Assembly: GCF_947495705.1 (NCBI RefSeq)
Contig: NZ_CANLZR010000003.1
Span: 186,001-250,000, forward strand
Source of the DNA: an uncultured Phycicoccus sp.
GTDB lineage: Bacteria > Actinomycetota > Actinomycetes > Actinomycetales > Dermatophilaceae
DNA length: 64,000 bases
Reading direction: 5' to 3'
Below the pieces are notes generated by a model that saw nothing but the letters and a program-made list of their open reading frames with translations, had not been told where the DNA came from and searched no databases. The position numbers were made by a program, and so were the translations under genes. The stretch's first letter is position 1. Each line of letters begins with the position of its first letter. Positions 17,746-26,273 of the stretch are shown here, one piece after another.

Positions 17746-17849
17746 CCCCCGAGCCCCGACATTGCGGGGTCACCCCGGAATGTCAGGGTCGCAGGGGTTG
17801 CGAGGTCGTGCGGCGCTGACGAAGTCCTGCGACGAGGGCCGCCGCGGGC

Positions 17850-19361
17850 TCAGGTGGCGGGCAGCAGGACCGAGAAGGTCGTGTCGCCCGGGTCGGACCG
17901 GACCTCGACCCGCCCCCCGTGCGCCTGGCCCACCGCCGCCACGATCGACAGCCCGAGGCCCGTCGAGCCCTGGGCGCGGCTGCGCGAGTCGTCGCCGCGG
18001 GTGAACCGCTCGAAGACCTTGCCCTGCAGGTCCTTCGGGATGCCCGGGCCGTTGTCCGACACCGAGATCCGCACCATCGAGCCCTCGGGCCGCAGCGACG
18101 TCACGACGCGGGTGCCCGACGGGGTGTGGGTTCGGGCGTTGGCGAGGAGGTTGGCGAGGATCTGGTGCAGGCGGGCGCCGTCGCCGGTGACCTCGACCGG
18201 CTCGTCGGGCAGGTCGAGCTCCCACGCGTGGTCGGGCGCGGCGGCGTGGGCGTCGCTCACGGCGTTCATCGCGAGCAGCGAGAGGTCGACCGGCTCGCGC
18301 TCCAGGGGCCGGCCGGAGTCGAGGCGTGCGAGCAGCAGCAGGTCCTCGACGAGCTCCTGCATCCGCAGGGCCTCGGACTCGACGCGGCCGATGGCGTGCG
18401 TCACCGTCGGCGGCACCGGGTCGTCCTCACGACGGGTCAGCTCGGCGTAGCCACGGATCGAGGCCAGTGGGGTCCGCAGCTCGTGCGAGGCGTCGGCGAC
18501 GAACTGCCGCACCCGCATCTCGCTGTCCTGGCGGGCCTGCAGCGCCTGCTCCACGTCGTCCAGCATGGTGTTGATGGCCAGGCCGACCTGCCCGACCTCG
18601 GTGCGCCCGTCGGCGTCCCTCTCGGGCACCCGGACCCCCAGGGAGACGGCGCCCGAGTCCAGCTGGAGCGTCGACACCTGGCGGGCCGTGGCGGCCACCC
18701 GGTCCAGGGGCGCGAGGCTCCGCCGGATGACGACCGCACCTCCCGCGCCCACGAGGACGAGACCGACGACCGTCCCGCCGACGACGAGCGCCAGCAGCTT
18801 CGCGAGCAGCTCGTCGGCGGGAGCGGTCGAGACGCCGACGACGAGGGTGCCGCCGTCGCGCGTCGAGCGGGCCGTGACGAGGTACTCGCCGACGGACTCG
18901 CCGAGAGCCACCCGGACGGGCTGCCGGCCGTCCAGGGAGGCGGTGACCCGCTCCACCGCGTCGGCGTCCAACGAGCCGTAGTCCCCGTTGCGCAGGACGA
19001 CGCTGTTGAGCTCGGCGTCGGTGCGCGGGTCGGTGGTGACCGCACCGTCGGGGGTGAGACCGAGGACGAGGATCTTGTCCCCGCCCGGCGCTCCGCCCCG
19101 GCCGCTCAAGGGGGGAGCCCGGCCGTCGCCGTCGGCGTCGAGGTCGGGCAGACCTTGCCGGTCCCCGGTGCGGTTGAGGGCGCCCTCCAGGTCCTGGGTC
19201 AGCCGGGCCTCGAGGTACCGGCGGGTCTCGAGCACGGTGAGGGCGCTCGTCGCCAGCATGACGACGGTGAACAGGGCGAGGACCGACGCGAGCAGCTTGG
19301 CCCGCAGCGTCCAGTGCGACGGCCCGGGCGGGCCCGCCGGCAGGCGGGGGAGGGTGGGCAT
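17850..19361 (-). CDS. Two-component sensor histidine kinase (MprB/TrcS-like)
   Basis: 503 aa. Transmembrane helices near residues 25-46 and 200-222 flank an extracytoplasmic sensor region of about 150 residues. HAMP follows, then HisKA with DASHELRTPLASIRGY (phospho-acceptor His293). The HATPase_c domain has N box LANLLANARTH, G1 DNGPGIP, F box FERF and G2 GSTGLGLSIV. It starts 3 bases after the response-regulator stop, so the two are co-transcribed. It likely senses an envelope signal; the surrounding genes are membrane glycosyltransferases. Confidence 0.9.
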   Translation of the reverse strand: MPTLPRLPAGPPGPSHWTLRAKLLASVLALFTVVMLATSALTVLETRRYLEARLTQDLEGALNRTGDRQGLPDLDADGDGRAPPLSGRGGAPGGDKILVLGLTPDGAVTTDPRTDAELNSVVLRNGDYGSLDADAVERVTASLDGRQPVRVALGESVGEYLVTARSTRDGGTLVVGVSTAPADELLAKLLALVVGGTVVGLVLVGAGGAVVIRRSLAPLDRVAATARQVSTLQLDSGAVSLGVRVPERDADGRTEVGQVGLAINTMLDDVEQALQARQDSEMRVRQFVADASHELRTPLASIRGYAELTRREDDPVPPTVTHAIGRVESEALRMQELVEDLLLLARLDSGRPLEREPVDLSLLAMNAVSDAHAAAPDHAWELDLPDEPVEVTGDGARLHQILANLLANARTHTPSGTRVVTSLRPEGSMVRISVSDNGPGIPKDLQGKVFERFTRGDDSRSRAQGSTGLGLSIVAAVGQAHGGRVEVRSDPGDTTFSVLLPAT

Positions 19362-19364
19362 CGG

Positions 19365-20111
19365 TCAGTCGGCCGGCTTGAGCACGTAGCCGACGCCGCG
19401 CATCGTGTGGATCATCGGGGACCGGCCGACGTCGATCTTCTTGCGCAGGTAGGAGATGTACAGCTCGACGACGTTGGCCTGGCCGCCGAAGTCGTAGTTC
19501 CAGACGCGGTCGAGGATCTGGGCCTTGGACAGGACCCGCTTGGGGTTGCGCATGAGGTAGCGGAGCAGCTCGAACTCGGTGGCGGTGAGCTGGATCGCGG
19601 TCCCGCCGCGCGTCACCTCGTGGCTGTCCTCGTCCATCGTGAGGTCGCCGACGACGAGCATCGAGTCGCCCTCGTCGGTGGCGACGGCGGTGCGCCGCAT
19701 CAGCGCGCGGAGCCGGGCGACGACCTCCTCGAGACTGAACGGCTTGGTCACGTAGTCGTCGCCGCCCGCCGTGAGACCCGCCACGCGGTCCTCGACGGCG
19801 TCCTTGGCGGTGAGGAAGAGCACGGGCACGTTGGGGTCGTCGCCGCGCATCCGGCGCAGCACCTCGAGGCCGTCGAAGTCCGGGAGCATCATGTCGAGCA
19901 CGACCGCATCGGGCCCGAACTCCTTCGCGGTGCGGACGGCCTGGATGCCGCTCGCCGCGCTGCGGACCTCCCACCCCTCGTAGCGCAGCGCCATCGAGAG
20001 CAGCTCGGTGAGGTTGGGCTCGTCGTCGACGACGAGGACCCGGACCGGGCTGCCGTCGAGTCGGGCGAGGGCCGGGGCGGGGGCTGGGGCGGTCTGCTGG
20101 CGGCTCGGCAT
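19365..20111 (-). CDS. OmpR/PhoB-family response regulator
   Basis: 248 aa. Receiver domain with acidic pocket VVDDEPN, phospho-acceptor Asp73 in VVLDMMLPDFDG, Thr in LFLTAKD and Lys in VTKPFS. The winged-helix DNA-binding domain ends with the usual LSKAQILDRVWNYDFGGQANVVELYISYLRKKI and MRGVGYVLK. The start ATG at 20111 is the first in a plausible context; the ribosome site is weak. It is the partner of the kinase directly downstream. Confidence 0.92.
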   Translation of the reverse strand: MPSRQQTAPAPAPALARLDGSPVRVLVVDDEPNLTELLSMALRYEGWEVRSAASGIQAVRTAKEFGPDAVVLDMMLPDFDGLEVLRRMRGDDPNVPVLFLTAKDAVEDRVAGLTAGGDDYVTKPFSLEEVVARLRALMRRTAVATDEGDSMLVVGDLTMDEDSHEVTRGGTAIQLTATEFELLRYLMRNPKRVLSKAQILDRVWNYDFGGQANVVELYISYLRKKIDVGRSPMIHTMRGVGYVLKPAD

Positions 20112-20281
20112 GCGTCGAGTCTGGGCGTCCCGGCTAGGACGATCCGGTGCGCCGGCTGTGCGCTTCCTGTGGGCCACCCGTTCAGGTTGCCAGGGCCGCC
20201 CTGGGTCCGCCACAGGCTCGCCACAGCCGCCGTCGCCACGCTGCTGTCGCCGAGTCCCCGCCGATCGAGAGAAGGACCCCC

Positions 20282-20719
20282 ATGAGCGAGCGCCCCGACG
20301 AGCACAGCCCGCCCGCATCGCCCGACGCGACCCCGGCCGCGGACGACGTGGCGCCCGACCCCAGCCCGGCATCGGGCGGGTCCTCGCCCGGCCAGTGGTC
20401 CGGACGACGGACCGCGGTGGCGGTTGTCGCGGCCCTCGTCGTGGGAGTGGTCGGCGCGCTCGGCGCGAGCGCGGCCATCGCCCGGACCGACGGGGGCGGG
20501 GTGGGGGAGTTCGGCCGGGGCGGCCAGGGCCAGTTCCCCGGCGGGCCGGGTGGCTCGGACCGCCGCGACGGTGGTGGCGACCCCCGGGGCTTCGGCGGCG
20601 ACCGTCCCGGCGGGCCCCGCGACGGCAGCGACGGTGGGGCACGTCCCGGCCAGGAGGCGCCGGGCTCCAGCGACCCTTCGGATGCCAACGTCCCGACCCC
20701 CACGGCGTCGCCCATCTGA
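20282..20719 (+). CDS. Small single-pass membrane protein with Gly/Pro-rich outer tail
   Basis: 145 aa. An acidic Pro-rich cytoplasmic start (about 40 residues) is followed by one helix (TAVAVVAALVVGVVGALGASAAIA) and a disordered tail dominated by Gly, Arg, Asp and Pro (GRGGQGQFPGGPGGSDRRDGGG). No known domain. It is divergent from the response regulator, and its low-complexity tail resembles the linker of the GT39 protein nearby. Start 20282 follows GAAGGA. It may belong to the same envelope-stress circuit (inference from position only). Confidence 0.65.
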   Translation: MSERPDEHSPPASPDATPAADDVAPDPSPASGGSSPGQWSGRRTAVAVVAALVVGVVGALGASAAIARTDGGGVGEFGRGGQGQFPGGPGGSDRRDGGGDPRGFGGDRPGGPRDGSDGGARPGQEAPGSSDPSDANVPTPTASPI

Positions 20720-20792
20720 TCCGCTCGGCCCGATTTCTCGGGCGGGTGGGGCCTCCGGTAGTCTGCTCAGTCGTTGCGCTGACGCGCGACGG

Positions 20793-20865
20793 GCGCCCGT
20801 AGCTCAACGGATAGAGCATCTGACTACGGATCAGAAGGTTAGGGGTTCGAATCCCTTCGGGCGCG
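20793..20865 (+). tRNA. tRNA-Arg(ACG)
   Basis: GCGCCCG acceptor stem pairs with CGGGCGC plus discriminator G. D arm GCTC-AACGGATA-GAGC, anticodon arm TCTGA-CTACGGA-TCAGA with anticodon ACG (inosine at the wobble position), and T arm AGGGG-TTCGAAT-CCCTT are all present. 73 nt, CCA not encoded. It reads CGU, CGC and CGA. tRNA-Arg genes are frequent integration sites, and unusual genes follow on this side. Confidence 0.96.
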
Positions 20866-20888
20866 CTCTGTGTTGAGACAGACGACGG

Positions 20889-20919
20889 GCCCCCGGCCAG
20901 CGGAAACGCTGTCGGGGGC
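20889..20919 (+). terminator. Rho-independent terminator of tRNA-Arg
   Basis: GCCCCCG...CAGCG pairs with CGCTG...CGGGGGC across a GAAA tetraloop, with a small internal loop. It begins 24 bases after the tRNA and is followed by a short TTACT. It fits a tRNA transcript terminator. Confidence 0.8.
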
Positions 20920-21270
20920 TTACTCGTGCCCGGCAGCCTGCTGGTTCGCTCCGGGTGCGTGGGCCCCGAAACGGGCCCCCGGGACGCACCGCGTGGGCTG
21001 CCAAAAACCCCGTGCATGCCTGGGCAGGCTCAGCGGGTGCCAGTAGGTGCAGACAGCGTTTGTGCTGGGCACGCACGGCCATGGCGCAATCGTCACGCGT
21101 CGAAGTCGGACAACCAGCCGACCACCCTGGCGCTGGTCTCGGTGCGTGGCGGCACGTTGGTCACTCCCGCGGCTGTGTGGGAGGTCGGCCGTTGCCCACC
21201 TGCGCTTGTCGTCCACGGCTCCAGTCCGGATCATGGAGGTGCTGCTTCGGGATGTCGATCGGGAGGAGCA
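20920..21270. other. Gene-free stretch after tRNA-Arg
   Basis: 350 bases with no ORF that looks protein-like. One frame is open from 20926 into the next gene, but its residues there lack any codon bias or motif. I found no second copy of the tRNA-Arg 3' end here or up to 28.3 kb, and no integrase. It probably holds the promoter of the next gene; I could not pick a convincing -35/-10 pair. Confidence 0.5.
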
Positions 21271-22491
21271 ATGCGCATCACTGTGACCGAGGATGACTAC
21301 CTGTTCCTCATGCGACATGCCGCGCACCTCGAGGGACACTTGACACTGGAAGGGTCGGAACGCGTTCGGCAAGTCGCAAGTCGCTGGGGCGAATGGGTCG
21401 CGTCGGAGTGGCGTCACGAGACGGACCGCCGGATCCGGCTCTGGTGCACGAGTGCTGCGGTGCCGGAAGTACAGGAGACGCTCGACCTGCTGACTCTGGG
21501 AGTGTCGGAAACCTTGGAACGCTCGGGCGGCACGCCGTCTGGGCGCTTCGCTGTCCATCCTGAGCCGGAGGCCGATGCCAGCCATCCCCCGCCACTCGGG
21601 AGCCGCCGGCAGCGATGGATGGGCCGGCCTCTGCCCGACCACGCGACGGCTTGCCTAGATCCGGCGCTTGCGCTGACGGCGTACTCACCCAGTCAAGAGG
21701 CGTTCACTCGCCTGCGCTGCTGGCTGGACTCCTCTTCGACTGGGGACACGGAAGCACGCGGCGCACGCAAAGACGCGCCTCTGCTCGTCGGGAACGATCC
21801 GCTGATCGGCTACCTGGCGTCGGCACTTGTTGGTCAGCCGGTACCGGTGGCTCGCGGGGAGCTGGTCTGCCTGGTTCGTGCTGGTAAACGCTGGCGCCTC
21901 TTGTGGACCATCTCAGACGACGGGCCCGACGAGGAGGAAGCCGTGCGGGCCAAGATCAAATCGAAGATGAATACGGCCGCCGGACTCGGCACCGTGATCG
22001 TTGGGCTCACGACGTTCCTTCTGCAGAACGCGCTGCAGCAGCAGCCGACGCTCTTCCAATGGCTGGCATTCGCCGCGCTGGGCACGTCTGCCGGCCTCTA
22101 TTTCGCAGCACTTTTCTTATACGACAGCCTGCAGATGCCGGTGCGCTTTTGGGGCGCGCGCTTCGAGACGCGAACGGCGGTACGCCACAGGGGCGGAATC
22201 CGGATCCCGTCGCGGCTGCGGCACGGGAAGGTGTTGGTTCGTCGCCCGCCGAGCTCATCGGCTCGTCTGCTGCAGTCCAGCATGCTCAGGGTGTGGACGT
22301 GGATCTTCACTCCTGCTTGCGTCCTGGGGGGCGTTGGCGTTGCCTTCTATGCGCTCGGTGCAACCCCGAGCGGGACCGGCGTCGCCGTCGAGGTGGAGTT
22401 GTCCCATGTCCTGGTGGCGATGTTCGTTCTCGCGGCCTCTGTCTCAGCGTGGGTTGCCTGGCATCGACCGAACCTTGGAGCGTCCGACTAG
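21271..22491 (+). CDS. Membrane-anchored, active-site-degenerate histidine phosphatase-like protein
   Basis: 406 aa. Residues 10-30 read YLFLMRHAAHLEGHLTLEG, the opening of SixA/phosphoglycerate-mutase-type histidine phosphatases (nucleophile His16 in RHA). The later LLVGNDPLIGYLASALVG (172-189) aligns with the family's LVGHxP segment, but the second catalytic His is Asn175. The Arg of the S-P-x-x-R loop also seems absent (CTSAAVPEVQET). From residue 215 an acidic stretch and a Lys-rich segment lead into four hydrophobic helices (about 237-254, 262-284, 343-365, 384-404), a fusion I do not recognise. Start 21271 follows GGGAGGAG. Codon third positions are visibly less GC-biased than neighbours. 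Probably a binding or regulatory module rather than an enzyme (inference). Confidence 0.6.
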   Translation: MRITVTEDDYLFLMRHAAHLEGHLTLEGSERVRQVASRWGEWVASEWRHETDRRIRLWCTSAAVPEVQETLDLLTLGVSETLERSGGTPSGRFAVHPEPEADASHPPPLGSRRQRWMGRPLPDHATACLDPALALTAYSPSQEAFTRLRCWLDSSSTGDTEARGARKDAPLLVGNDPLIGYLASALVGQPVPVARGELVCLVRAGKRWRLLWTISDDGPDEEEAVRAKIKSKMNTAAGLGTVIVGLTTFLLQNALQQQPTLFQWLAFAALGTSAGLYFAALFLYDSLQMPVRFWGARFETRTAVRHRGGIRIPSRLRHGKVLVRRPPSSSARLLQSSMLRVWTWIFTPACVLGGVGVAFYALGATPSGTGVAVEVELSHVLVAMFVLAASVSAWVAWHRPNLGASD

Positions 22492-22723
22492 GTGCACTGC
22501 TCCGGGGGCGTCGGTGACGGGGCGACGTGTGCCTCGGCGCTCGTGCCGGAGCGATGAGTGATCAGCACAGCCCGCTGTCGGCCGTGATCAGGACGAGATA
22601 GCTGCGCGTGAGACGAACGCACATGACCGGGGCCGAGACTCTGCCGGGCCAGGGCCGAGGGGTTCACGGTGGCCGTTGGCACTGCTACTTTGCTGTGATC
22701 CTCGAGGAGTTGATCCAGCGGGT

Positions 22724-25700
22724 ATGAACATCGCCGGTCGTGTCGTGGACGCCGCAGCCCGGCGCGGGCTGCCGGACCTGGTCGTGGCTGCCCTCGAACG
22801 TCGCGTCGAGGGCGCAGACGTCCGGTTGGGAAGCGATGTCACCGAGCCCGACGGCTCGTTCCAGATCGACGTGGACAGTCGGCTAGGCACGGGTGGGCCG
22901 CTCACCCTCGTGCTGGTCGTGTCCGGGCCTGACGCCGCGGGTTCGGATGCGGTGGAGCTGCACGAGACCAAGCCGAGGGTCACGAGCCCGGGGGGACGCG
23001 AGCGCTTCCTCATCAACATTGATCCCGATCTCCTGGAGAGCCGCGGGCTCCCGTCGTCCCAGACGCCCTTCGACACCGCGTCCATCGCGCAGGGTCTTCG
23101 TGAGCGGGCGCGTGCCCTAGCCGCGCTCGACGAAGAGTGGAGGACCACCGCACGGGCACGCGTGGAGGTACGTCGGCAAGAGGCGGAAGCCTACGAGACC
23201 ACCTTCCGGGAGGCGTTCCTCCGCGACGTCTCGACCCGACCCGAGGACGTCGCCGAGGGTGAGCTGCTCGCCCTCGAGGACGACCCCGACCGCAGTGTCG
23301 CGGCCCTCGCCGCCGTGGCCCTCGAACGAGGGGTGACCCGCATTCGGCGGCCCGCCAACGCCACCGACGGCGGGCCTCGCCGAACCAGGTACTTCCTGAC
23401 GGCCGAGCAACGAGTACTGCTTCAGGAGCTGCTCGACGCAGCGCCTGGCTCGCTGACGCGGGACCAGCTGGAGGCCGTTCTGCGGCTGGGGGAGGACGAG
23501 TCCGCTAGAACACGACCCACCCGCCTGTCGGAGCTCGACACGGACCTGGAGCGCTTTCTCGAGGAGACCTACGACGAACGTTGCGCCGCAGACATCCTCG
23601 CGCCCCCAGCTACGCCGGGTGACGCCGGAGACGGCCTAGACGAACCGCCCGAACCCGAGAGCCCGGAGCCGGCATCTACCGGTATCGAGGAGCTCGTGGC
23701 CCGCACGGTGGGCGACGTCGACGCGCCGTTCAGCGAGCTCGGGACCAGGCCGGGGCAGGGGGACATCGTCGGCAACATCCGCAGTTTCGCGCTGGCACCG
23801 GGGCCAGCGGACGTTCCCGCGTACTTCGACTTCCACCAGCTGGGGATTGCCTTCCCGCACGTGTGGAAAGAGTTCCTCGACGAGCGGGTCGAGCCTTTGG
23901 CCCGGGCCGCATTCACCCGCGTGCAGGACCTCGGCGGCGACCCCGGGGAAGCCCGCCTCCGCGGGGGCATGCGGCCACTGGCCGCGCTGGGCCATGAAGC
24001 GGACCTCGTCGCGTCCGCCGGAGTGGAACCGGCACCCCGCGCGCTGTACCTGCAGCGCCCCGCGGGCCCGAGGGCCCACCTCGGCAGGGACGACGGCATC
24101 CTCGTCGACCCCGGTCTGCCGCAGGGCCCCGACTTCCCTCCGCCGCCCCCGGTTCCCCCCAGCCCTCCGGACCCACCCGGCGGCATCGGAGGTGTCCCAC
24201 TGCCGGACAAGACCTCCGATGTCGGCAACTTCAACGAGATGGCGGACAGCACGCCACGCTCGCTGCTGGACCGACTCCACCGGATCCTCAGGGGTCCCTA
24301 CTCGTTCACCGCCTTCGGGGCCGACGCGAAGGAGCGCGCGGTCAACTTCGGCCTGACGGTCACCTACCGACAGCGATGGGAACCCGTGACGTACCAGGTG
24401 GGCGAACTCGTGCGGACCATCACGCTCGCCCCCGGTGAGACCAAGAAGTACACGAAGAAGATGCGCGTGACGCGAAAGCGTGCCGAGAAGGAGATCGAGA
24501 AGAACTCCTCGATCCGCCGCGACGAGTTCGACACGACCACGCGGGCCGAGACCGACATCATCCGGAAGGCCCAGGCGAAGACGAACTTCTCGATCACGGC
24601 CGAAGGTACGTACAACTTCGGCATCGCCAAGGGCGACAGCACCACGTCAACGGACCACGACGCCGAGAGCGCCTCCGACGACACGAAGAAGTCCTTCCGT
24701 GAGGCCGTCATCAAGGCCAGCCAGGAGTATCGCCAAGAGCGCACCCTTGATGTCTCGAGCGAGTCCGCCTTCGAGACCGAGGACGTCGAGATGGGGGAGA
24801 TCTCTAATCCCAACACCGAGCTCACCGTGACCTACCTGTTCTTCGAGCTCCAGCGGCGGTTCCGGGTGACGGAGCGTATCCACGCCGCCCAGCCGGTTGT
24901 GCTCGTCGCGCAGGACCTCCCCCGACCGAACGAGGTCGACGAAGCTTTCGCGATCCGGTACGGCTGGGTCCTGCGGCGCGCCCTTCTCGACGACAGGTAC
25001 GAGGCGGCACTCGACTACGTGTGCGGGCCCCTGGCTGGCGACAAGGTCGCCCGCGACGCGCTGTACACGGCGATGCTCGACCACAAGGCGATCGTCGACC
25101 GACTCAAGGACGACCTGTACGCCCTCAAGGAGCAGGCCAGCGAGGGGTACGAGGCACTCCGCCGGGCCGTCGAGGCCCGGATCAAGGCGGCTTCCGAGGA
25201 GGAGACCGACGGCTTCCTCTCGGATCTGAAGGAGAGCTTCCTCGGGGGTGGGCAGGACCCCGAGGCCGCCCGGATGCGCGAGGAGGCTGCGCGCAACCAC
25301 GAGCAGCGCGCGGTCGAGGAGGTGAAGCGAGTCACCCTGGCGCTGCAGCGAGAGGTGAGCGCCTACGCCGAGGCGACGGAGAAGTACACCCGGGCCCAAC
25401 AGGCGTTCAAGGAGTGGGAGCTGCGTATCGCCGACCTCCTCGTCCACCTCAAGGAGAACATCTGCCACTACATGCAGGCTGTGTGGGCTTACGAGCACCC
25501 CGACCAGCGGTTCATGCGGCTGCGGATGACGAAGGTCCCCGGCTTCCGGCCGGCGGCCGCCGGGCAAACGTACGAGTTCCTGGGTGACCTCGACCTCACG
25601 AGGCAGACGGTGGCCGCGGACGGGTCGGTGGTCGAGCGCCGAGCCGTGGAGTTCGCGTTCACGCCGGACCTGGAGGTCGTGCAGGACGAACGCACCCTCG

Positions 25701-26266
25701 CCGAGGTCGCGGACCTCGACGACCTTCTGGGCTTCAAGGGCAACTACCTGATCTTTCCGCTCCGCGAGTCCAACCCCCTCACCGACTACCTGCTGGAGCC
25801 GTACGTCGACGCCGGATTTCGGCTGATCGACCCGCACGACCCGGGGAACATCAGCCGGGAGGATTTCGCCCGCTATGTCTGCCATCTTCGCGAGTCTCTC
25901 GACGACGAGGGCTTCGAGGAGCTCCGGCCGGCCCTCCTCGAACGCTTCAGGAAGCTGCTCCTCACGGACCCCGTCCACGGCGACGAGGTTGTAGTCCCGA
26001 CGGGTTCCGCATACATCGAGGCCCTCCCCGGCGCACGCCCCCTGCTCGAGGACTTCAAGCTGGCACACCGCGCGGTCGACGTCCTCGACGCTCGTGAAGA
26101 CGTGCGTGAGGCCGCCCTGGAGAACCTGCGGCGCGCGGCCCGCATCCTCGGCGACGACCTCGAGGACCCTGACGTCGACGCCCGCTACGTCATCGAGGGC
26201 GGCGGCCCGGTGACGATCGGCACTCCCGACCTGCCCCCGGGCCCACCCCCACCTGACGACGGATAG
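22724..26266 (+). CDS. 1180-aa protein of unknown function: regulatory-like sandwich, Pro-rich linker, coiled coil
   Basis: Residues 1-85 (NIAGRVVDAAARRGLPDLVV ... TEPDGSFQIDV) look like a transthyretin/carboxypeptidase-regulatory beta sandwich. A helical region follows (about 110-260), then an acidic Pro/Glu linker and a run of prolines (about 470-487). Residues 505-720 form a conserved-looking core, RSLLDRLHRILRGPYSFTAF, then LAPGETKKYTKKMRVTRKRA. It contains an amphipathic Thr/Ser/Gly-rich beta stretch, TAEGTYNFGIAKGDSTTSTD. A long heptad-rich coiled-coil region spans about 785-925. There is no signal peptide, membrane helix or Walker motif that I can see. The stop is 7 bases before the next gene, so they form one operon. 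ATG 22724 has no strong ribosome site. I do not recognise the family. Confidence 0.55.
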   Translation: MNIAGRVVDAAARRGLPDLVVAALERRVEGADVRLGSDVTEPDGSFQIDVDSRLGTGGPLTLVLVVSGPDAAGSDAVELHETKPRVTSPGGRERFLINIDPDLLESRGLPSSQTPFDTASIAQGLRERARALAALDEEWRTTARARVEVRRQEAEAYETTFREAFLRDVSTRPEDVAEGELLALEDDPDRSVAALAAVALERGVTRIRRPANATDGGPRRTRYFLTAEQRVLLQELLDAAPGSLTRDQLEAVLRLGEDESARTRPTRLSELDTDLERFLEETYDERCAADILAPPATPGDAGDGLDEPPEPESPEPASTGIEELVARTVGDVDAPFSELGTRPGQGDIVGNIRSFALAPGPADVPAYFDFHQLGIAFPHVWKEFLDERVEPLARAAFTRVQDLGGDPGEARLRGGMRPLAALGHEADLVASAGVEPAPRALYLQRPAGPRAHLGRDDGILVDPGLPQGPDFPPPPPVPPSPPDPPGGIGGVPLPDKTSDVGNFNEMADSTPRSLLDRLHRILRGPYSFTAFGADAKERAVNFGLTVTYRQRWEPVTYQVGELVRTITLAPGETKKYTKKMRVTRKRAEKEIEKNSSIRRDEFDTTTRAETDIIRKAQAKTNFSITAEGTYNFGIAKGDSTTSTDHDAESASDDTKKSFREAVIKASQEYRQERTLDVSSESAFETEDVEMGEISNPNTELTVTYLFFELQRRFRVTERIHAAQPVVLVAQDLPRPNEVDEAFAIRYGWVLRRALLDDRYEAALDYVCGPLAGDKVARDALYTAMLDHKAIVDRLKDDLYALKEQASEGYEALRRAVEARIKAASEEETDGFLSDLKESFLGGGQDPEAARMREEAARNHEQRAVEEVKRVTLALQREVSAYAEATEKYTRAQQAFKEWELRIADLLVHLKENICHYMQAVWAYEHPDQRFMRLRMTKVPGFRPAAAGQTYEFLGDLDLTRQTVAADGSVVERRAVEFAFTPDLEVVQDERTLAEVADLDDLLGFKGNYLIFPLRESNPLTDYLLEPYVDAGFRLIDPHDPGNISREDFARYVCHLRESLDDEGFEELRPALLERFRKLLLTDPVHGDEVVVPTGSAYIEALPGARPLLEDFKLAHRAVDVLDAREDVREAALENLRRAARILGDDLEDPDVDARYVIEGGGPVTIGTPDLPPGPPPPDDG

Positions 26267-26273
26267 CGGCACC

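Noticed and set aside
20926-21270. Upstream extension of the histidine phosphatase-like gene
   Set aside because: The frame is open, but the residues show no domain and codon bias is poor. ATG 21271 has a GGGAGGAG site.
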